Below, piece by piece: positions 9,760 through 21,000 of a stretch of 64,000 bases of DNA; the stretch's first letter is position 1; each line of letters starts with the position of its first letter. The position numbers were made by a program, and so were the translations under genes. Source of the DNA: Corynebacterium choanae (GTDB taxonomy: Bacteria > Actinomycetota > Actinomycetes > Mycobacteriales > Mycobacteriaceae); NCBI RefSeq assembly GCF_003813965.1, contig NZ_CP033896.1:2604001-2668000 (forward strand), in the 5' to 3' direction. Below the pieces are notes generated by a model, which worked only from the letters and a program-made list of their open reading frames with translations, made no database searches and was not told the origin of the DNA.

Positions 9760-9836
9760 GGCGTGCGCTTGAGTCTGAGCTACGACAGTATCGGGGCATT
9801 CGGCGTTACGCGCAGCGGAGCGCCGCCGTGACAGAC

Positions 9837-9868
9837 ACACATCCTTTCTTTCACACATCGATTCTTTC
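9837..9868. repeat. Tandem 16-bp repeat
   Basis: ACACATCCTTTCTTTC at 9837-9852 is followed directly by ACACATCGATTCTTTC at 9853-9868. It lies about 180 bp upstream of the methyltransferase start, in an otherwise empty 440-bp gap. Confidence 0.6.
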
Positions 9869-10044
9869 TGCACTCGCAGGGAATGCCCGGGACTTCCAGC
9901 CGAAGATGTGTGCCGCCGTTGCTGATTTCGCGACTTCGTGACTCAACGGCGCACTGGTTGTCTTAAGTGCCAAATTTTTCCTTTTCGCTATATCATCACC
10001 GTTGCGCAGCATCAGTGCATACCCCAGCCGTTAAGGAGGGCACC

Positions 10045-10863
10045 GTGGCATATCATGGCCATAACCAGCGGGCATCGTTTGCCACCCGTGGCCCGATAGG
10101 TGCCATCACCCGCGGCACGACCAACAGTAATCGGCTGCGGCGCTGCGACAGGTGGATGCGCTACAACCTTGAGATTCAACAGCTGCTGCTGCACGCTGAC
10201 GCGCCGCTTGCCATCGATGTGGGCTATGGGGCGTCACACACCACAACCTGTCAATGGGCCAGGTGGCTGCGCCAAATCCGTCCCGATATTGCGGTGCTTG
10301 GGTTAGAGATCCATCCCGATCGGGTCCTACCACCCCGCGACGGTGTCGAATTTGCGCTTGGCGGCTTTGAGCTGGCCGGCCACCGGCCGCACCTTGTCCG
10401 TGCCTGGAATGTGCTGCGGCAATATGATGTCGCCCAAGTTGAACAAGCCTGGGCGACTGTAACCCGCAATATGGCCGATGGTGGCCGGTTTATCGAAGGG
10501 ACCTGCGACGAACTCGGGCGTCGTGCCACCTGGATTACGTTAACTCAAGACGGGCCTGAAACCTTGACCTTGGCGTGGGATCCACAGACTCTTGCCCGGC
10601 CAAGTGATATTGCTGAACGACTGCCGAAGGCGTTAATTCACTGCAATACGGAAGGCTTCGCAATCCATGCGGTGCTTAAGCAGCTCGACCAAGCGTGGCT
10701 AGCTGCTGCGGCAACTGCCCCATTTGGGCCACGGTTTCGCTGGCAGGCAACGTTACAACTGCTCGCCGAGCAAGGTCTGCCTTTTCGTCATCCGCGTCGG
10801 GCAATCCGGGATAACCTCATCACCTTGGACTGGTCTTTGGTCAATGGCCGCATTAGCGGCTAG
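10045..10863 (+). CDS. Class I SAM-dependent methyltransferase-like protein
   Basis: 272-residue product with a Rossmann-type SAM motif I near residue 58 (LAIDVGYGAS), an acidic motif II in VLGLEIHPDR, and a later strand/helix order expected of class I methyltransferases. The start is GTG 10045 with an excellent AAGGAGG six bases upstream; the frame is open 26 codons further upstream but without a signal. The N-terminus is basic (HGHNQRASFATRG). The C-terminal third has no clear motif. The substrate is unknown. It is followed after 220 bp by the LmeA-like gene, but an operon is not proven. Confidence 0.8.
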   Translation: MAYHGHNQRASFATRGPIGAITRGTTNSNRLRRCDRWMRYNLEIQQLLLHADAPLAIDVGYGASHTTTCQWARWLRQIRPDIAVLGLEIHPDRVLPPRDGVEFALGGFELAGHRPHLVRAWNVLRQYDVAQVEQAWATVTRNMADGGRFIEGTCDELGRRATWITLTQDGPETLTLAWDPQTLARPSDIAERLPKALIHCNTEGFAIHAVLKQLDQAWLAAAATAPFGPRFRWQATLQLLAEQGLPFRHPRRAIRDNLITLDWSLVNGRISG

Positions 10864-11084
10864 CAGACCGGCTGGATAACGGGTGCTGAGATGTAAGGTG
10901 CCACAAGTATTTCGCAAAAGGTGACACGAGGGCGACGATAAGCATCCACTCGCACACGACCCACCCGGTGAAGCAGCGCCTTAACCCAGGGCAACGGGCA
11001 CCAAGGGCAGTCGGTGACGGTTGGTCATTGCATCGTCGCCCAAAGATGACAGCGTGAACAATGTAGGGAAGACTGGTACGCACT

Positions 11085-11900
11085 ATGAAACGATCTACTT
11101 CTTCAATTGTGTGGACAGTGTTGCTGGTTATTGTGCTGCTGCTAATCGGCGGTGTGGTTGCCGGCGAATTTATCGCCCGGAATGCGGTAACCAACCAGGT
11201 AAAGCAACAGTTTTACGCACAGCAGCCGGCGATCGCCGGCGGGGAGCAAGCGCCGGAACCTACCGTTGAGCTCAGCAACACGCCGCTGTTGTGGTCACTG
11301 GTAACTAAGGAACTTCCGCATTTGGCGATCACCACCCCAGAGACCTTGGCGATCACCTACCCCGATGGGGAAGACGGCCTTCCCCAAATCGCTGGTTTGC
11401 CAGCATCCCAGGTCACTATCGATGATCTTGATCTGCACAATATGAATGATCCGGTTGCCGGCCATATTACGGTCACCACGGCGGTGCCAGATTCCATGCT
11501 GTTGGCGCAGGCTAAACAAGAAATGGAAGCCCAATATCGGCAAGCGGGTGATGGGCTGGCCGGAAAATTACTCCGCAAGGTGGTGCGGGTCACTGATGTG
11601 GATGGCAATCCACAAACCGAGACGCTCGACATTGTATTTACCGATGGGGCTGCTACGTTGGGGCTGCGGCCGGTAGTCGCGCAAGGACAGTTGACCTTTG
11701 TCGCCGATAAGGCACGGCTACTCGGGTTTGATATTCCGGCACAGATCACTGATGCACTCACCGAAACAATGGCGCAGCAGGCGGCAGGGTTTTCTGTGGA
11801 CGGACTACGTTTCCAGGCCGTCGATGTTACCGATGATGCGATGCAGCTGACGTTAGAGGGCAGCAATATTCCCCTACGGAGTATCAACGCCGAGTTGTAG
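11085..11900 (+). CDS. LmeA-like phospholipid-binding protein (DUF2993)
   Basis: 271 residues with an N-terminal membrane anchor or uncleaved signal (residues 10-28, IVWTVLLVIVLLLIGG) and an exported domain. The body has the DUF2993 pattern: a helix with 'EFIARNAVTNQVKQQF', alternating amphipathic strands 'ITIDDLDLH' and paired repeats of a lipid-binding tube. The mycobacterial member LmeA binds phosphatidylinositol and is needed for lipomannan elongation; a similar envelope role here is inference. Start ATG 11085 has only a weak GGGAAG signal. A perfect 13-bp hairpin terminator follows. Confidence 0.8.
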   Translation: MKRSTSSIVWTVLLVIVLLLIGGVVAGEFIARNAVTNQVKQQFYAQQPAIAGGEQAPEPTVELSNTPLLWSLVTKELPHLAITTPETLAITYPDGEDGLPQIAGLPASQVTIDDLDLHNMNDPVAGHITVTTAVPDSMLLAQAKQEMEAQYRQAGDGLAGKLLRKVVRVTDVDGNPQTETLDIVFTDGAATLGLRPVVAQGQLTFVADKARLLGFDIPAQITDALTETMAQQAAGFSVDGLRFQAVDVTDDAMQLTLEGSNIPLRSINAEL

Positions 11901-11920
11901 GCGACATACCACTGGCGACT

Positions 11921-11963
11921 GCGCGGCGTCGATGCGGATGAAACAGCTGTATCGACGCCGCGC
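11921..11963 (+). terminator. Terminator of the LmeA-like gene
   Basis: Perfect 13-bp arms (GCGCGGCGTCGAT / ATCGACGCCGCGC) with a 17-nt loop, followed by TGTTGGTTTT. Confidence 0.85.
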
Positions 11964-12074
11964 TGTTGGTTTTACAGCACACCTTGTGCCGATTGGGGCT
12001 GCACTGCGAAAGCGACGATGCTGCATAACCTGCCTGATGCGGTATGGCACAGAACATCTCCTGTGACCTACTGT

Positions 12075-12134
12075 GGTGCGGTGTGATGCGCTGCGGTGCG
12101 GTGCAATACGGTGCGATTCGGTGCGGTGCGGTGC
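12075..12134. repeat. Pentanucleotide repeat, 12 units of GGTGC
   Basis: Exact 5-bp register over 60 bp: 12 units of which 7 are exactly GGTGC; the others are GGTGT, GATGC, GCTGC, AATAC and GATTC. It lies in the 390-bp gap between the LmeA-like and DeoC-like genes, which otherwise holds only the terminator. Confidence 0.85.
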
Positions 12135-12291
12135 CGGCATCACATCTTTCGCACAGCGTCTGCGCACGCTGCAAAGGCAAGCAGTGCCACCGGATTGGAT
12201 GGTACGTAAACTGTCGCCTCTTGCCTTGCGGGTTTTGCGCACTGCACCGCATGTGGCTGCCAAGGCAGGGTGACGCACCTCCCCTGTTGTA

Positions 12292-12987
12292 TTAAATGGA
12301 ACGATACAAGCCGGTAACGCCCGCCATCGCGAGCATATCGCTACTTAACGTCTTCGCTTCCTGCTCATCAACAATCAGCGCCACCCCACTGCCCCGCACC
12401 TGTGCTGCCGCCGTGAACGCCGAGCGCCCATCGCTCGTTGCTAACTCGCCAAACAACCAAATACCTTGCACCCCTGCCTGCAATGCCTGATGCAGGGCAT
12501 GGTTGAGTTGGTCGGCAGTGAGTCTTGCCGGGGCAAACAGAATTGCAAGCGGCAACGGCTCCGGCACTGCTTCCCGCAGCGTCACCAATTCCGAGAGTTG
12601 CCGATTCCACTCCTCGCCCACAATGACCGAATGTTGGGCGACAGCCACAATACCTGTCGCCCCGCCAGCCAAACACAACCGTGCTTCAGCGGCTTTGACT
12701 AACTCATCCTGACATCCTGCCGGGTAGCCAACTACTGCCAGGGTTGCCGCATATTGCGGCAGCTGTGCCGCCACAGCCTGATGGGTGAGCAGCGGAGGAA
12801 GACACACCACCGCCGGTTGCACTATCTCCTCTGGGGCATTGGCGTTGGTTGTCACTTGCTGCAGTTCAGGACTCCTCATCACCTGCGCCAAGGAGGTTGC
12901 CACCGCAGCCGGGGCAGCAAAGGGATCCTTGGTCAGCACATAGCGAAGTGGTGGGGTTTTCGGAAGCGTAGGAATATTCGGAAGCAC
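12292..12987 (-). CDS. DeoC-like protein lacking the aldolase lysines
   Basis: About 231 residues. The middle resembles DeoC/LacD-type (TIM-barrel) deoxyribose-phosphate aldolases: VVGYPAGCQDELVKAAEA corresponds to the family's 'vGFPhG....KaaEa' strand. LTADQLNHALHQALQAGVQG corresponds to 'LTdeei..a...a.eaGAdf'. However the two conserved lysines are not there: the 'lKvi' strand reads LAILFAP and the Schiff-base 'iKTStG' reads GIWLFGE. Class I aldolase chemistry is therefore unlikely. The start is uncertain; I chose GTG 12987 (VLPNIPTLPK) because the frame upstream has no ATG near the homologous part. Convergent with the LmeA-like gene. Confidence 0.65.
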   Translation of the reverse strand: MLPNIPTLPKTPPLRYVLTKDPFAAPAAVATSLAQVMRSPELQQVTTNANAPEEIVQPAVVCLPPLLTHQAVAAQLPQYAATLAVVGYPAGCQDELVKAAEARLCLAGGATGIVAVAQHSVIVGEEWNRQLSELVTLREAVPEPLPLAILFAPARLTADQLNHALHQALQAGVQGIWLFGELATSDGRSAFTAAAQVRGSGVALIVDEQEAKTLSSDMLAMAGVTGLYRSI

Positions 12988-13390
12988 GCCCCCAATCGTA
13001 GCGTGACCAAACCGCTGCAGTTCCAAGGAAAGAACACTGTCACACGCACGGCACCCCAACCCGACCAAGCACATCAAACCTGCCGGCAGGGTGTGCCCAC
13101 GGCGCACAGCACACCAGCGCAATGCAAATGTTCACGCGCCCGCCATATTGCCAAATACTGTAACGAGGCTGCGATAGCAGGCGACTGGTAGTGCAGACCA
13201 ACAGGGTGACATGCTCTTGCGGCACAGTAGTTGCTGAACAGGCAGAAGCGGCACGCCACAGCCCTGTCGATCCCCGCAGCGAGCCGCAGCAACGTACAAT
13301 TTGAAAACTAGACGGCGGCAGACCATGTCGTCACTTACCGCATTGTTACCGACGAGATCATCGACGATTGTTAAAAAAGGGAGAACAACC
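12988..13390. other. Intergenic region with TetR promoter
   Basis: About 400 bp between divergent genes. A possible -10 box TACAAT is at 13295-13300, 90 bp upstream of the TetR start. No gene or clear operator was recognised. Confidence 0.4.
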
Positions 13391-14092
13391 ATGGCTGTGC
13401 ACAATCGCGCCGAAACCGAGGCACGACTCGTCGATGCCGCTCGACGAGTCATCATCGAAGCCGGGTTTGAAGGCTGCACCCTAGAGCGGATCTGTTCAGC
13501 GGCAGGATTTACCCGGGGCGCGTTCTATTCGAACTTCTCCGACAAAGAAGCATTGTTCACCATGCTGGTGGTTGACGAATACAGCCAGATTATTGAGCGA
13601 GTGAACGAAGTTGCCCGGGATTGGGACGCCAACCAGCATGACGCCGGCGCCGAAGAGCTCCTCAATCTTGCCGCCACCGATGACGTCCAGGCACAAATGG
13701 CGGTGTATTTGGCAGAGATTCGCCAACGGGTAGGTATGGATCGCAACTTCCTGATCCTGCACAACGAACTGCTTGCCCGCGCTGCCCGGGAGCCGAAGTG
13801 GGCACTGCAGTTCATGGAGATCAACCGGGAGTTTGTCGTTGGCATCGGTAAAATTTTAGAGATGATGCTTGCCGAAGTTGGTCGTGTCGCCACCAAACGC
13901 AGCGAAACCCTCGCCCAGGCTGTCATCGGGATTGCTATGCGCTACACCGGGGTGAGCGTGTGGAAAGACCATCTGCAAGACCTCAACCCTGAACATGAGG
14001 TGCGGGGCACCCTCCTGGAGCTTTCCGATGTTCTTGAGATGACTGTGACGCTGCTGCACGCATCTTCGAAACCCTTAGATGCCGCAAGCTAG
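13391..14092 (+). CDS. TetR-family transcriptional regulator
   Basis: 233 residues starting MAVHNRAETEARLVDAARR, with AAAGGGAGA upstream of ATG 13391. The N-terminal HTH (about residues 10-60) contains LERICSAAGFTRGAFYSNFSDKEALF, a canonical TetR_N domain. The C-terminal ligand domain is all-helical and shows no ligand-specific motif. It is encoded 940 bp upstream of fas on the same strand, separated by a strong terminator and by an array of ATAC-N6-GTAT palindromes. A role in controlling fatty-acid synthesis is plausible from position only; fas regulators in related genera (FasR) are also TetR proteins. Confidence 0.9.
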   Translation: MAVHNRAETEARLVDAARRVIIEAGFEGCTLERICSAAGFTRGAFYSNFSDKEALFTMLVVDEYSQIIERVNEVARDWDANQHDAGAEELLNLAATDDVQAQMAVYLAEIRQRVGMDRNFLILHNELLARAAREPKWALQFMEINREFVVGIGKILEMMLAEVGRVATKRSETLAQAVIGIAMRYTGVSVWKDHLQDLNPEHEVRGTLLELSDVLEMTVTLLHASSKPLDAAS

Positions 14093-14133
14093 CCTGTAGC
14101 GCCTCCCCCAGCGTCTTCACCAACGCTGCTCTG

Positions 14134-14176
14134 CTGCACCTGGTGATGGAAGTGTTGTTTCCATCGCCAGGTGCAG
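14134..14176 (+). terminator. Terminator after the TetR gene
   Basis: 18-bp arms with one wobble (CTGCACCTGGTGATGGAA / TTCCATCGCCAGGTGCAG) and a 7-nt loop, followed by TGTTTTTTAT. Confidence 0.92.
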
Positions 14177-14544
14177 TGTTTTTTATCCCTACTGCCCCAC
14201 ACCCGTGGTTTTCTGCGGCACATATGTGCCACCTGCTTGGTGTCACCCGTTTAATCCAACGCACGCTGAAGTGGGCATATCAACTACCAGACTGCCGGGT
14301 TATGCGAGTTTGGGGAGTGCGATCTGCGACTGTCTTATACGACGGCAGCGCAGCACCACCGCCGGGCGGGCAAGATAGCGAACACACTGAGGCCTCGTAT
14401 GGGGGCGCGGTTCCCGCATGTTCCACCGCTGTGAACGATCGCCGTAGCCCGCGAACGGCAGCCAATCCACCAACCCCAGAATTGTGTTCTTGGTCACATA
14501 AGACCGGCTGGCAAGCCTGAGACGCGAGCCCACCCCACGCTATG

Positions 14545-14827
14545 GATACATATTCGTATCAATTTGCCTACACCCTCCCGCTGGTAATACAAAACAGTTT
14601 CGTATCATCCCGATACAAAATCGTTGCGGCATACATTTTCGTATGCCAGCAGGCAGCAGTAAGCAAATATTACCTACATACATGTATGCATCCATTATGA
14701 GTCACAAAATGGCTTACTACCTGGCCTTATGCAATGACAGCTAAGGGGGTTCGCTCAGCAAAATAATGCTTGAGGATACAATTTTGTATGGAAATTGTTA
14801 CCCAATTTTCAATACTGTTTCGTATTG
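14545..14827. promoter_or_regulatory. Array of ATAC-N6-GTAT palindromes upstream of fas
   Basis: Four inverted repeats of the same form lie within 283 bp of AT-rich DNA: GATAC-atattc-GTATC (14545-14560), CATAC-attttc-GTATG (14630-14645), GATAC-aatttt-GTATG (14775-14790) and CAATAC-tgtttc-GTATTG (14810-14827). Related elements sit between them: ATAC-N11-GTAT (14587-14605), GTATC-atccc-GATAC (14602-14616) and the perfect palindrome CATACATGTATG (14677-14688). No gene is present from 14093 to 15032. The array sits 206-488 bp upstream of the fas start and probably overlaps its promoter. It looks like a multi-site operator; the binding protein is unknown. Confidence 0.7.
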
Positions 14828-15032
14828 GACGAAATAGCTTCGTTACTTTTACCATTCCCCGGTAACTTCCACAGCTGTCACAGTGCGCTGTGTCTGGCCG
14901 CCCATTCGGGTGCGCGCAGCTGTGGAATCCCGGCGCCATCTTTATTCCGGTTGTCTTAACCAACCATCCGATGGCGCCCAGCAACGTTTATCGACATCGA
15001 TCAACAATATTCGCCAGGAGAACGGTTCAATC

Positions 15033-18000
15033 GTGACTATCGGTACCCAGACAAGCCCAGCCAACAAAGTCGGTGCAGTTCCACTGCTGAGTTTTACTGC
15101 CCCCGGAGTGCTCTTTGCCGGGCAAGCATCCCAATGGGTCGAAGCACTCGCCGACTGTGCCAGCGACGTGGCAACAGTCGCCTTCCTTAACGAGGTGCTG
15201 TCGCAGGCACGGGCTAGGATCGCCCCCGTGGCGCGGCATCTTGCAGTTGCTGTTCCCGGCGCGCAGGAACGCCTCAGCGCCCTCGTGGGGGGCACCGCCA
15301 CCACCCGGACAGCGATCGATTCACAACCAGCTGTTTCAATCGCCGGAATTACTTTGTCGCAGGTGGCGATCGTGCATCAGCTGCAGGGGCTGGGTTTGGA
15401 TATTCACAACACCCGCTTCGCCGGTCATTCGCAAGGCTGCCTCGGGGTGGCTGCCGCCCGGGCGCTCCGGGACGATGATCTGCAAGGGCTCGTGGATGTG
15501 GTGGCGTTTGCTCTCATTATGGGTGCAGCCACTTCTGTGGAGGCTCGCCGGTTAGGGTACGGCGCCACCGAGGAAGCCATGGTGTCGATCAAAGGATTTG
15601 ATCGGGCAACCATTGATGCTGCCCTTGCCGAACTTGGCGGCTCCGAGGTGGAGGTTGCCTTGCGCAATGCGGCAAAACATTTTGTGCTCTCCGGACGGCA
15701 TGCCCATCTGCAGCAGGTTGTCGCAGTGTTGGAAGAAGCCGCAGCGAAGGAAAATAAGGCTGTTGAGGCGAAGGAGCGGGGCGGGGCGCTGGTGTCACCA
15801 CAGTTCACTTGGCTAGCGGTTGCTGCCCCCTTCCACCACAGTTCGATGAGTAACGCCGTTGCGCAGACTTTGGCGTGGGCTGACGCTTGTGGTTTGGATG
15901 TGCCCGAGGCGGAGGCGTTGGCTCGCTATATTCTTGTTGATCATCACGACTGGACTGCGGAAATCAACGGCTATCCGAAACAGTGCAGTCATCTCATCAC
16001 TACCGATCCGGGTGGATCGTTGTGGCGGCTAACCGAACCGCTGATCGCCGGCCTTGGGGTGCAGCTGGTTGATGGGGCAACGGTTGCTGCCCGGGAAAAG
16101 CTGGCCACTGCTGGCACTGCGGTGGATCAAGCCCCTGACTGGTCACAATTCGCCCCGCGACTGATCACCCTGCCGACCGGGGAGACGAAGGTGGCCACCA
16201 AATTCACCGCGCTCACCGGCTATTCACCAGTACTGCTGCCGGGTATGACCCCGACTACGGTAGATCCCGATATTGTGGCGGCGGCAGCAAACGCCGGCTA
16301 TTGGGCAGAAATGGCCGGTGGCGGCCAATATTCCGAAGAAGTGTTCACCGAAAACCGGGAAGGGCTAGTCAAACAGCTGCAGCCGGGGCGGGCAGCCCAG
16401 TTTAACTCGATGTTCTTTGACCGCTACATGTGGAATCTGCAGTTCGGGGCGCAGCGCATCGTGTCGAAGGCGCGTGCCGCCGGGGTGGCAATTAACGGGG
16501 TGACGGTGTCTGCCGGTATCCCGGAGGTGGAAGAAGCAACCGAGTTGATCGCTTCCCTGTCCGGGGAAGGTTTTCCCTATATTTGTTTCAAACCGGGCAC
16601 TGTCGAGCAGATTCGCAGCTGTTTGGCGATTGCGGACGCAAACCCAGACTTCCCGCTGATTATTCAGGTGGAAGATGGGCATGCCGGTGGTCACCATTCG
16701 TGGGTGAATTTGGATGATCTGCTGCTGGCAACCTATGGTGCAATCCGGCAGCGGGACAATGTGGTGTTGTGTGTCGGTGGCGGTATCGGCACCCCGGAGA
16801 AAGCTGCCCGCTGGATGCTGGGCACCTGGGCGCATGATCATGGATTGCCGGCAATGCCAGTCGATGGGGTGCTCATTGGTACAGCCACCATGACCGCCCG
16901 AGAAGCGAAAACCTCCCCGCAGGTCAAACAGCTGTTGGTCGATACCCCCGGGGTGGAATTAGACGATGCCGGCGGCTGGGTTGGCCGGGGTGCTGCCCGC
17001 GGCGGGGTGACCTCCGGGTTGAGCCATCTGCACGCAGACATGTACGAGGTGTATAACGATTCGGCGCGCTGCTCTGAGCTGTTAGCTTCCCTGGATACGT
17101 CCTCCCAAGAGGCGGTTGATGCCCGCCGGGAGGAGATTATTGCCGCCTTAAACAAGACAGCAAAGCCCTATTTCGGTGATCTCACCACCATGACCTATGC
17201 CGAAGTGTTGGAGAAGTTCGTTGCTTTGGCGCATCCTTTCCAGGATCCCACCTGGACGGATCGGTTCCTTGATTTGGTGCACCGCGTTGAGGCACGCTTA
17301 CATCCTGCCGATCACGGGCAGATCGAAACTGACTTCCCCGATGTGGACAGTGTGGAAGACGGTCCGGCCGTGGTGGCGGCACTGCTTGCCCGCTACCCGG
17401 AGGCCGCCGAGATCACTGTGGGTGCGCGCGATGCGAAATGGTTTGTCGGGTTGATGCGCAAGCATCACAAACCGATGCCGTGGGTGCCGGCGATTGATAC
17501 TGATGTTGCCCGCTGGTGGGGCATGGATTCGCTGTGGCAGTCCCACGACGAGCGCTATGCTGCTTCCGCGGTGCGGGTGATTCCGGGGCCTGTGTCCGTT
17601 GCCGGTATCACCACCGTGGATGAGCCGGTAGCCGATATTCTTGGCCGTTTTGAACAGGCCTGTGTTGCGGCACTCGCAGCAGAACACACCCCGCCGCAGG
17701 CGGTGTATTCCCGCCTGGGGAATGTGGAAGATGCGGAAACCTTCCTGCGCACTACTCCACATATTGTGTGGCACGGGCATTTAATCGATAACCCGGCGGC
17801 GGTTCTCGACGAGTCCGCCTTCGAACTCATTGCGCCTGACAGCGATGAGCAACCGTGGATCATCCGGATTCTGTGTGATTCCTATTGGGACAATCTGCCG
17901 GGGGATCATCCCTATGTGGTGCAGCAAGTTGATATCCCTGTGGAGCTGTCCGCCGACTGTGCAACGGGCGCTTCCCCACTGGTTAGCCACGAGCATCTGC

Positions 18001-21000
18001 CGGCAGCCGTCTATCAGCTGTTAGCTGGTGTTGCCGGTGTTGGTTCGGTGTCGGCGGGCGGCGACGAGATCACCGCAGTGCCAGAAGTCCACGATGATCC
18101 GGACACTGTGTTCGGGGTGGTGAAAGACTCCTTCACTTTGCGTGCCCAGCTGTTTGAGGCGCATACCGGGGTAACCGGGGCAGCACTACCAGGGGTGACC
18201 ACCGCCGCCGGCTGTGCCGATGCACTCGTCGGCCCCTGCTGGCCGGCGATCTATGCGGCACTGGGTTCCGGGAAGCTGGCCGACGGCTATCCGGTGATTG
18301 AAGGGCTGCTCAACGCGGTGCATCTTGACCATGTCACTGATCTGCAAGTGCCAGTGGCAACGTTGATGGATGACACGGTGCGCACCATCGCCGTAGAGGC
18401 CCGCACCCGGGCGTTTGACGAGTCCGCCTCGGGGCGGATTGTCACCGTGGATCTGGTGCTCACCGACACCGCCACCGGTGAGGTGATTGCCACCATGATC
18501 GAACGCTTCGCCATCCGTGGACGGGTGACCTCCGCGAAGCAGGCACCACTTGCCCCCAGCTTCGGGAACACCGGGGCCACCGTCGTAGACACCCCGCGCA
18601 GCTTTATTCGCCGTACTACCGTGACCGCACCGGCCGATATGACCCCATTTGCGATGGTCTCTGGGGATTACAATCCGATTCACACCTCCAGCAACGCGGC
18701 AAAACTCGTCGGTTTGCAAGCCCCCCTGGTGCACGGCATGTGGCTTTCCGCCACCGCCCAGCATTTTGCCTGTGCAGCAGACAACACCGATCGTCCTGCC
18801 GCACTGCTCGGCTGGACGTATTCGATGTATGGCATGGTCCAGCTCAACGACGAAGTCGAAATCACTGTTGAACGAGTAGGCCGGGTAGGCGTCAACCCGG
18901 CCGTCGAGGTCACCTGCCGGATCGCCGGCCAGGTGGTTTCCCGTGGCCAAGCGATTCTTGCCGCCCCCACCACAGCCTATGTTTATCCTGGTCAAGGCAT
19001 TCAAGAAGCGGGCATGGGGGCTGCCGACCGGCAGCGGTCTGCAGCCACCCGGGAAGTGTGGCAGCGTGCCGATGCACACACCCGTGCCACCTTAGGTTTC
19101 AGCATTATCGACGTGGTCGATAACAATCCGACCGAGCTGACAGTGGGCGATACCACCTTCCGTCACCCCGCCGGCGTGCTGTATTTAACCCAGTTCACCC
19201 AGGTGGCTTTGGCCGTGGTCGCCTATGGGCAAACTGCCCGCTTAAGCGCGGAAGACGCACTGGTACCGGGAGCCATGTATGCCGGACACTCCCTGGGCGA
19301 ATACACTGCCCTCGCATCAACCGCCGGCATTTTCGAACTCGAAGGGGTCATCGATGTGGTGTACTCCCGCGGGTCAGCGATGCATTCCCTGGTTCCCCGC
19401 GATGAGCAGGGGCGCAGTAACTATGCGCTGGCGGCGCTGCGGCCAAACCAATTCGGTATGGCTGATGCGGAAATCACCGACTATGTTGCCGGGATTGCCG
19501 AATCCACCGGCGAATTTTTGCAAATCGTCAACTTCAATGTTGCCGGACAACAATATGCCGTCGCCGGCACCTTGGCTGGGCTGGCCGCCCTGCGTGAGGA
19601 TGCGGAAGCCCGGGCTGCCGCCCACGGCGGCAGGCGCGCCTATATTCAAATCCCCGGCATCGATGTGCCTTTCCACTCTGCGGTGCTGCGCCCCGGTGTG
19701 GCGGCGTTCGCCGAAAAACTCGATGCGCTGCTGCCAGCAGAACTCGACGTGGACGCGCTCGTTGACCGCTACATCCCGAACCTCGTCGCCCGCCCCTTTG
19801 CGTTGACTCGGGACTTCGCCGAATCCATCCTTGCCGTCGTGCCGGCAACCCCGGTGGAAACCCTGCTGGCTACCCCCGGCGAATTTGAACAGCGTGTTGC
19901 GCGTGAACCCGGCAAGGTTGCCCGGATTTTGGTGATTGAACTTCTCGCCTGGCAGTTCGCCTCCCCGGTGCGGTGGATTGAAACACAAAACCTACTCATC
20001 GGCGACGATGGGGTTGACCGGGTGGTGGAAGTCGGATTGGCGAAATCCCCCACCTTGGCGAACCTGCTGGCACGCACCCTGGAACTGCCTGAGCATCGCG
20101 CCCACCAGGTGGAGGTTTATAACGTCGAACGTGACGAGCAGATCATCTACTTCCTGGATGCGAAAGAAGCCCCCCAGGCAACCCTTGACGACGCTGCTAC
20201 TAGCCCCGGGGAGACGGCAGCCGGCGAGCACACTGCCGCTGACGAAGTACCTCGCGTTGGTACCGATGCCACCCCGATAGCACCGGCGGCTGACGCTGCA
20301 GCCGGTGACAGGATCGACCCCGATTCGCCGGTGGCCGGTGCCGCTGTGGCGGGTGCCGCCCCGGCGGCCACCCCCAGCCAGCCGCAGGGCGCCCCGGCGG
20401 CAGGCCCTGCCCCCGAGTTGAAGTTTGACGCCGCCGATGCGATCTGTGCCCTGGTGGCGGCGCAAAACAAAATCCGTCTTGACCAGATCACCGACCAAGA
20501 CACCACCGAATCGCTCACCAACGGGGTGTCTTCCCGCCGCAATCAGCTGCTGATGGACATGGCCGGTGAACTTGGGGTACCCACTATTGACGGTGCCGCG
20601 GAAGCAGACATTGCCACCCTGCGCGGCCGCGTCGTGCAGGCCGCCCCTGGCTATAGTGCCTTTGGACCCGTGCTCGGCGAACTGGTCACCAGCCGGCTGC
20701 GAACCCTTGCCGCCCAGGCCGGGGTGAAACCCAACCGGATCGCTGATCGTCTGGCAACTACCTGGGCACTACCTGCCTCGTGGACTGCCCCAGTTGAGGT
20801 GGAAATCGTCCTGGGTCTGCGGGGGGAAGAATCGGTGCGCGGCGGCGAACTGGCCACCATCGCAGCCGGGGAACCCTCCAACGCCACCGAATTTGATGCC
20901 GTCATCGATGCGGCGGTGAACAATGTGGCAGCGGCAAACGGTACAGCTGTGCAGCAGGCCAGTGCCGGTGGTGCCGCCAACGGCGGCGGCGTGGTCGACT

